Shown here: in pieces, positions 19,965 through 20,699 of the stretch
Layout of the letters: each line of letters begins with the position of its first letter
How positions within the stretch are numbered: position 1 is the first letter of the stretch
Source of the DNA: Larix sibirica
Lineage: Eukaryota; Streptophyta; Pinopsida; Pinales; Pinaceae
Reading direction: 5' to 3'
DNA: 20,699 bases
Assembly (NCBI GenBank): GCA_004151065.3
Contig: NWUY0300068372.1
Location: 1-20,699 of the forward strand
Program-made: the position numbers and the translations under genes
Notes under the pieces: model-generated
What the model was told of the DNA's origin: nothing
The model's database searches: none
What the model saw: only the letters and a program-made list of their open reading frames with translations

Positions 19965-20420
19965 AAGGTTTGGACTCTTCCTCCCCTTGGCTTCCACAAA
20001 CTTAATTTTGATGGAGCGTCAAAGGGAAATCCAACATAGGATTTCATTCTGTCTTCAGAGACGACCAAGTTCAAATTCATCACATCCTAGCATATAGCCT
20101 TGGTCATGACTCAAATAATGTTGTTGAACTTTAGGCACTCATTCAGGGTATCGAGGCATCCTTCCAACTTGGTTTTCATAAACTAATTGTGGAAGGAGAC
20201 TCCTAAATTATCCTAGATATGTTCACCAAGCTTAAAAATGGTTCAGAGCCAGCCAATATTTCTCCCAACTAGAGAATCCTACGTAACCTTGAATATTTTA
20301 ATACTTTGTTGCTTTCCAGCTTAGTCCTAGTTCCCTCTCATGTCTGTCGTGATGCCAACAAAATCGTGAACACGATTGATAATGTCGAGGTAAATATGCA
20401 GGAGCATGATATAGTATGTG
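19965..20420 (+). other. RNase H domain of ORF2
   Basis: Landmarks: 'WTLPPLGFHKLNFDGASKGN' with the first catalytic Asp at 20010-20012; a frameshift near 20040; 'FRDDQVQIHHILAYSLG'; 'SNNVVEL' with the catalytic Glu at 20126-20128; 'LIVEGDS' with the catalytic Asp at 20198-20200; and 'VLVPSHVCRDANKIVN' at the end. The last acidic residue, usually in an I-A-D motif, appears as V-N. In-frame stops occur at 20132 (expected Trp), 20204 (expected Gln) and near 20270 (expected Trp). The domain removes RNA from the RNA-DNA hybrid. Confidence 0.9.
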
Positions 20421-20500
20421 TAGTTGGTCAAAGACCTAAGCACCCTCTTCTTCTGGAATGCATGAAAATTGTGGCGCATGAACACACACGAGTAGGATAA

Positions 20501-20699
20501 AAGACAACTAAAATGCCCTGCTTTTCTAGTGAATTTTTGATAAAAATCGGTCAAAGTTGTTCTTTGAAATTGTTATTCCTTAATTTTTCAATTTCAACAA
20601 TTGTAATTGCTTGTCCTAGACTAAATGCTCGATTTTAAAACTACCTAGATCACTGAAATTGCAATTTGAGCACTCCAAATTGTGATTTCAGCAAGAATT
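20501..20699. other. LINE 3' flank with two small inverted repeats
   Basis: No gene is present. 'ttgaaattg' near 20563 pairs with 'caatttcaa' near 20589. A stronger hairpin is formed by 20653-20668 and 20676-20691. There is no poly(A) run, so the true 3' end of the LINE is not identified. Confidence 0.5.
20653..20691. repeat. 16-bp inverted repeat with 7-base loop
   Basis: Left arm 'ctgaaattgcaatttg' (20653-20668) and right arm 'caaattgtgatttcag' (20676-20691) pair at 14 of 16 positions around 'agcactc'. It could be a hairpin in the LINE 3' untranslated region or part of a palindromic insert whose remainder lies beyond the window. Confidence 0.65.

Larger units (their letters stand above)
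16256..20500 (+). pseudogene. LINE ORF2 remnant (EN-RT-zf-RNase H)
   Basis: The ATG at 16256 opens 'MKIVSWNI*GLNG', the standard start of an AP-like endonuclease. The protein then runs through the endonuclease (to about 16960), a linker with 'GEKNSKFFH' (about 17320), the reverse transcriptase (about 17540-18520), a thumb/connection region ('SWTFCSLNLVDRLVLLK', about 18595), a zf-RVT-like region ('ILTWDNLRKRCFVGPS' and 'HLLNQCHY', 19460-19575) and RNase H (19965-20420), with the final stop at 20498-20500. Reading frame changes many times; for example the RT uses frames 1, 2, 3 and 1 in turn between 18010 and 18385. The longest nearly open part is 18385-19050. The start was chosen because the ATG begins the conserved endonuclease strand and lies 54 bases after the ORF1 stop. 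Confidence 0.92.
14640..20560 (+). mobile_element. Near-full-length but dead LINE (non-LTR retrotransposon)
   Basis: In order on the plus strand: a 5' untranslated stretch (about 14640-14780), ORF1 (14781-16201), a 54-base spacer, ORF2 with endonuclease, reverse transcriptase, zf-RVT-like and RNase H domains (16256-20500), and a short 3' stretch. This is the architecture of plant LINEs that carry a C-terminal RNase H. The lengths (about 470 and 1,415 codons) are near what a complete element should have, so little is deleted. The 5' boundary is estimated; no target-site duplication or poly(A) tail is visible, and the 3' end could lie anywhere from 20501 to beyond the window. LINE proteins act on their own transcript: nicking DNA, copying the RNA at the nick and integrating it. 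Many stops and frameshifts make this copy inactive. Confidence 0.93.

Noticed and set aside
1-20699. Search for a new defence, CRISPR, operon or biosynthetic system
   Set aside because: No regularly spaced palindromic repeats, no co-oriented intact genes and no ribosome-binding-site pattern; the content is plant retroelement debris.

Overview
This window looks like intergenic DNA from a large, repeat-rich plant genome. My best inference is a gymnosperm such as a conifer: the DNA is AT-rich, no intact host gene is visible, and almost everything recognisable is a retrotransposon at some stage of decay. The family assignments rest on protein motifs I could read by eye, not on a search. I found no rRNA, CRISPR array, bacterial-type operon or functional tRNA. 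I also found no convincing new functional system; the interest lies in the retroelement remains.

Layout. 1-1640: no recognisable gene, apart from two unassigned ORFs that overlap on opposite strands near 912-1197. 1639-2330 (-): a broken ORF resembling a gag-like protein of large plant retroelements. 2331-4888: mostly non-coding, with small repeats and one unassigned 60-codon ORF at 3688. 4889-5900 (-): the decayed 3' half of a Ty3/gypsy pol, with an RNase H scrap, an integrase zinc finger, part of the integrase core and the integrase C-terminus; the start of the catalytic core is deleted. 5930-6980: AT-rich, with two degraded tandem duplications. 6987-7416 (+): a detached RNase H domain of LINE type. 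7457-7802: a Pro/Ser-rich, pyrimidine-rich ORF of unknown nature. 8783-8984 and 10748-10940 (+): two copies of one tRNA-derived SINE family, with a possible third scrap near 8253. 9308-10185: short repeats. 10961-12060 (-): a decayed gypsy gag plus protease. 12941-13412 (+): an unassigned degenerate coding stretch with a coiled-coil repeat. 13413-14500: AT-rich, with a four-copy degenerate repeat.

14640 to about 20560 (+): a nearly full-length LINE (non-LTR retrotransposon). ORF1 carries a DUF4283-like domain, a CCHC zinc knuckle and a conserved acidic tail. ORF2 has an AP-type endonuclease, a reverse transcriptase with an F-V-D-D active site, a zf-RVT-like domain and a C-terminal RNase H. 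Many frameshifts and stop codons show that it is dead. The stops often stand where a Trp, Gln or Arg codon is expected, which is the pattern left when methylated cytosines deaminate. The same kind of change has hit key residues of the gypsy integrase.

No genes here work together as a pathway. The window records successive insertion, silencing and decay of LINE, SINE and LTR elements in both orientations.
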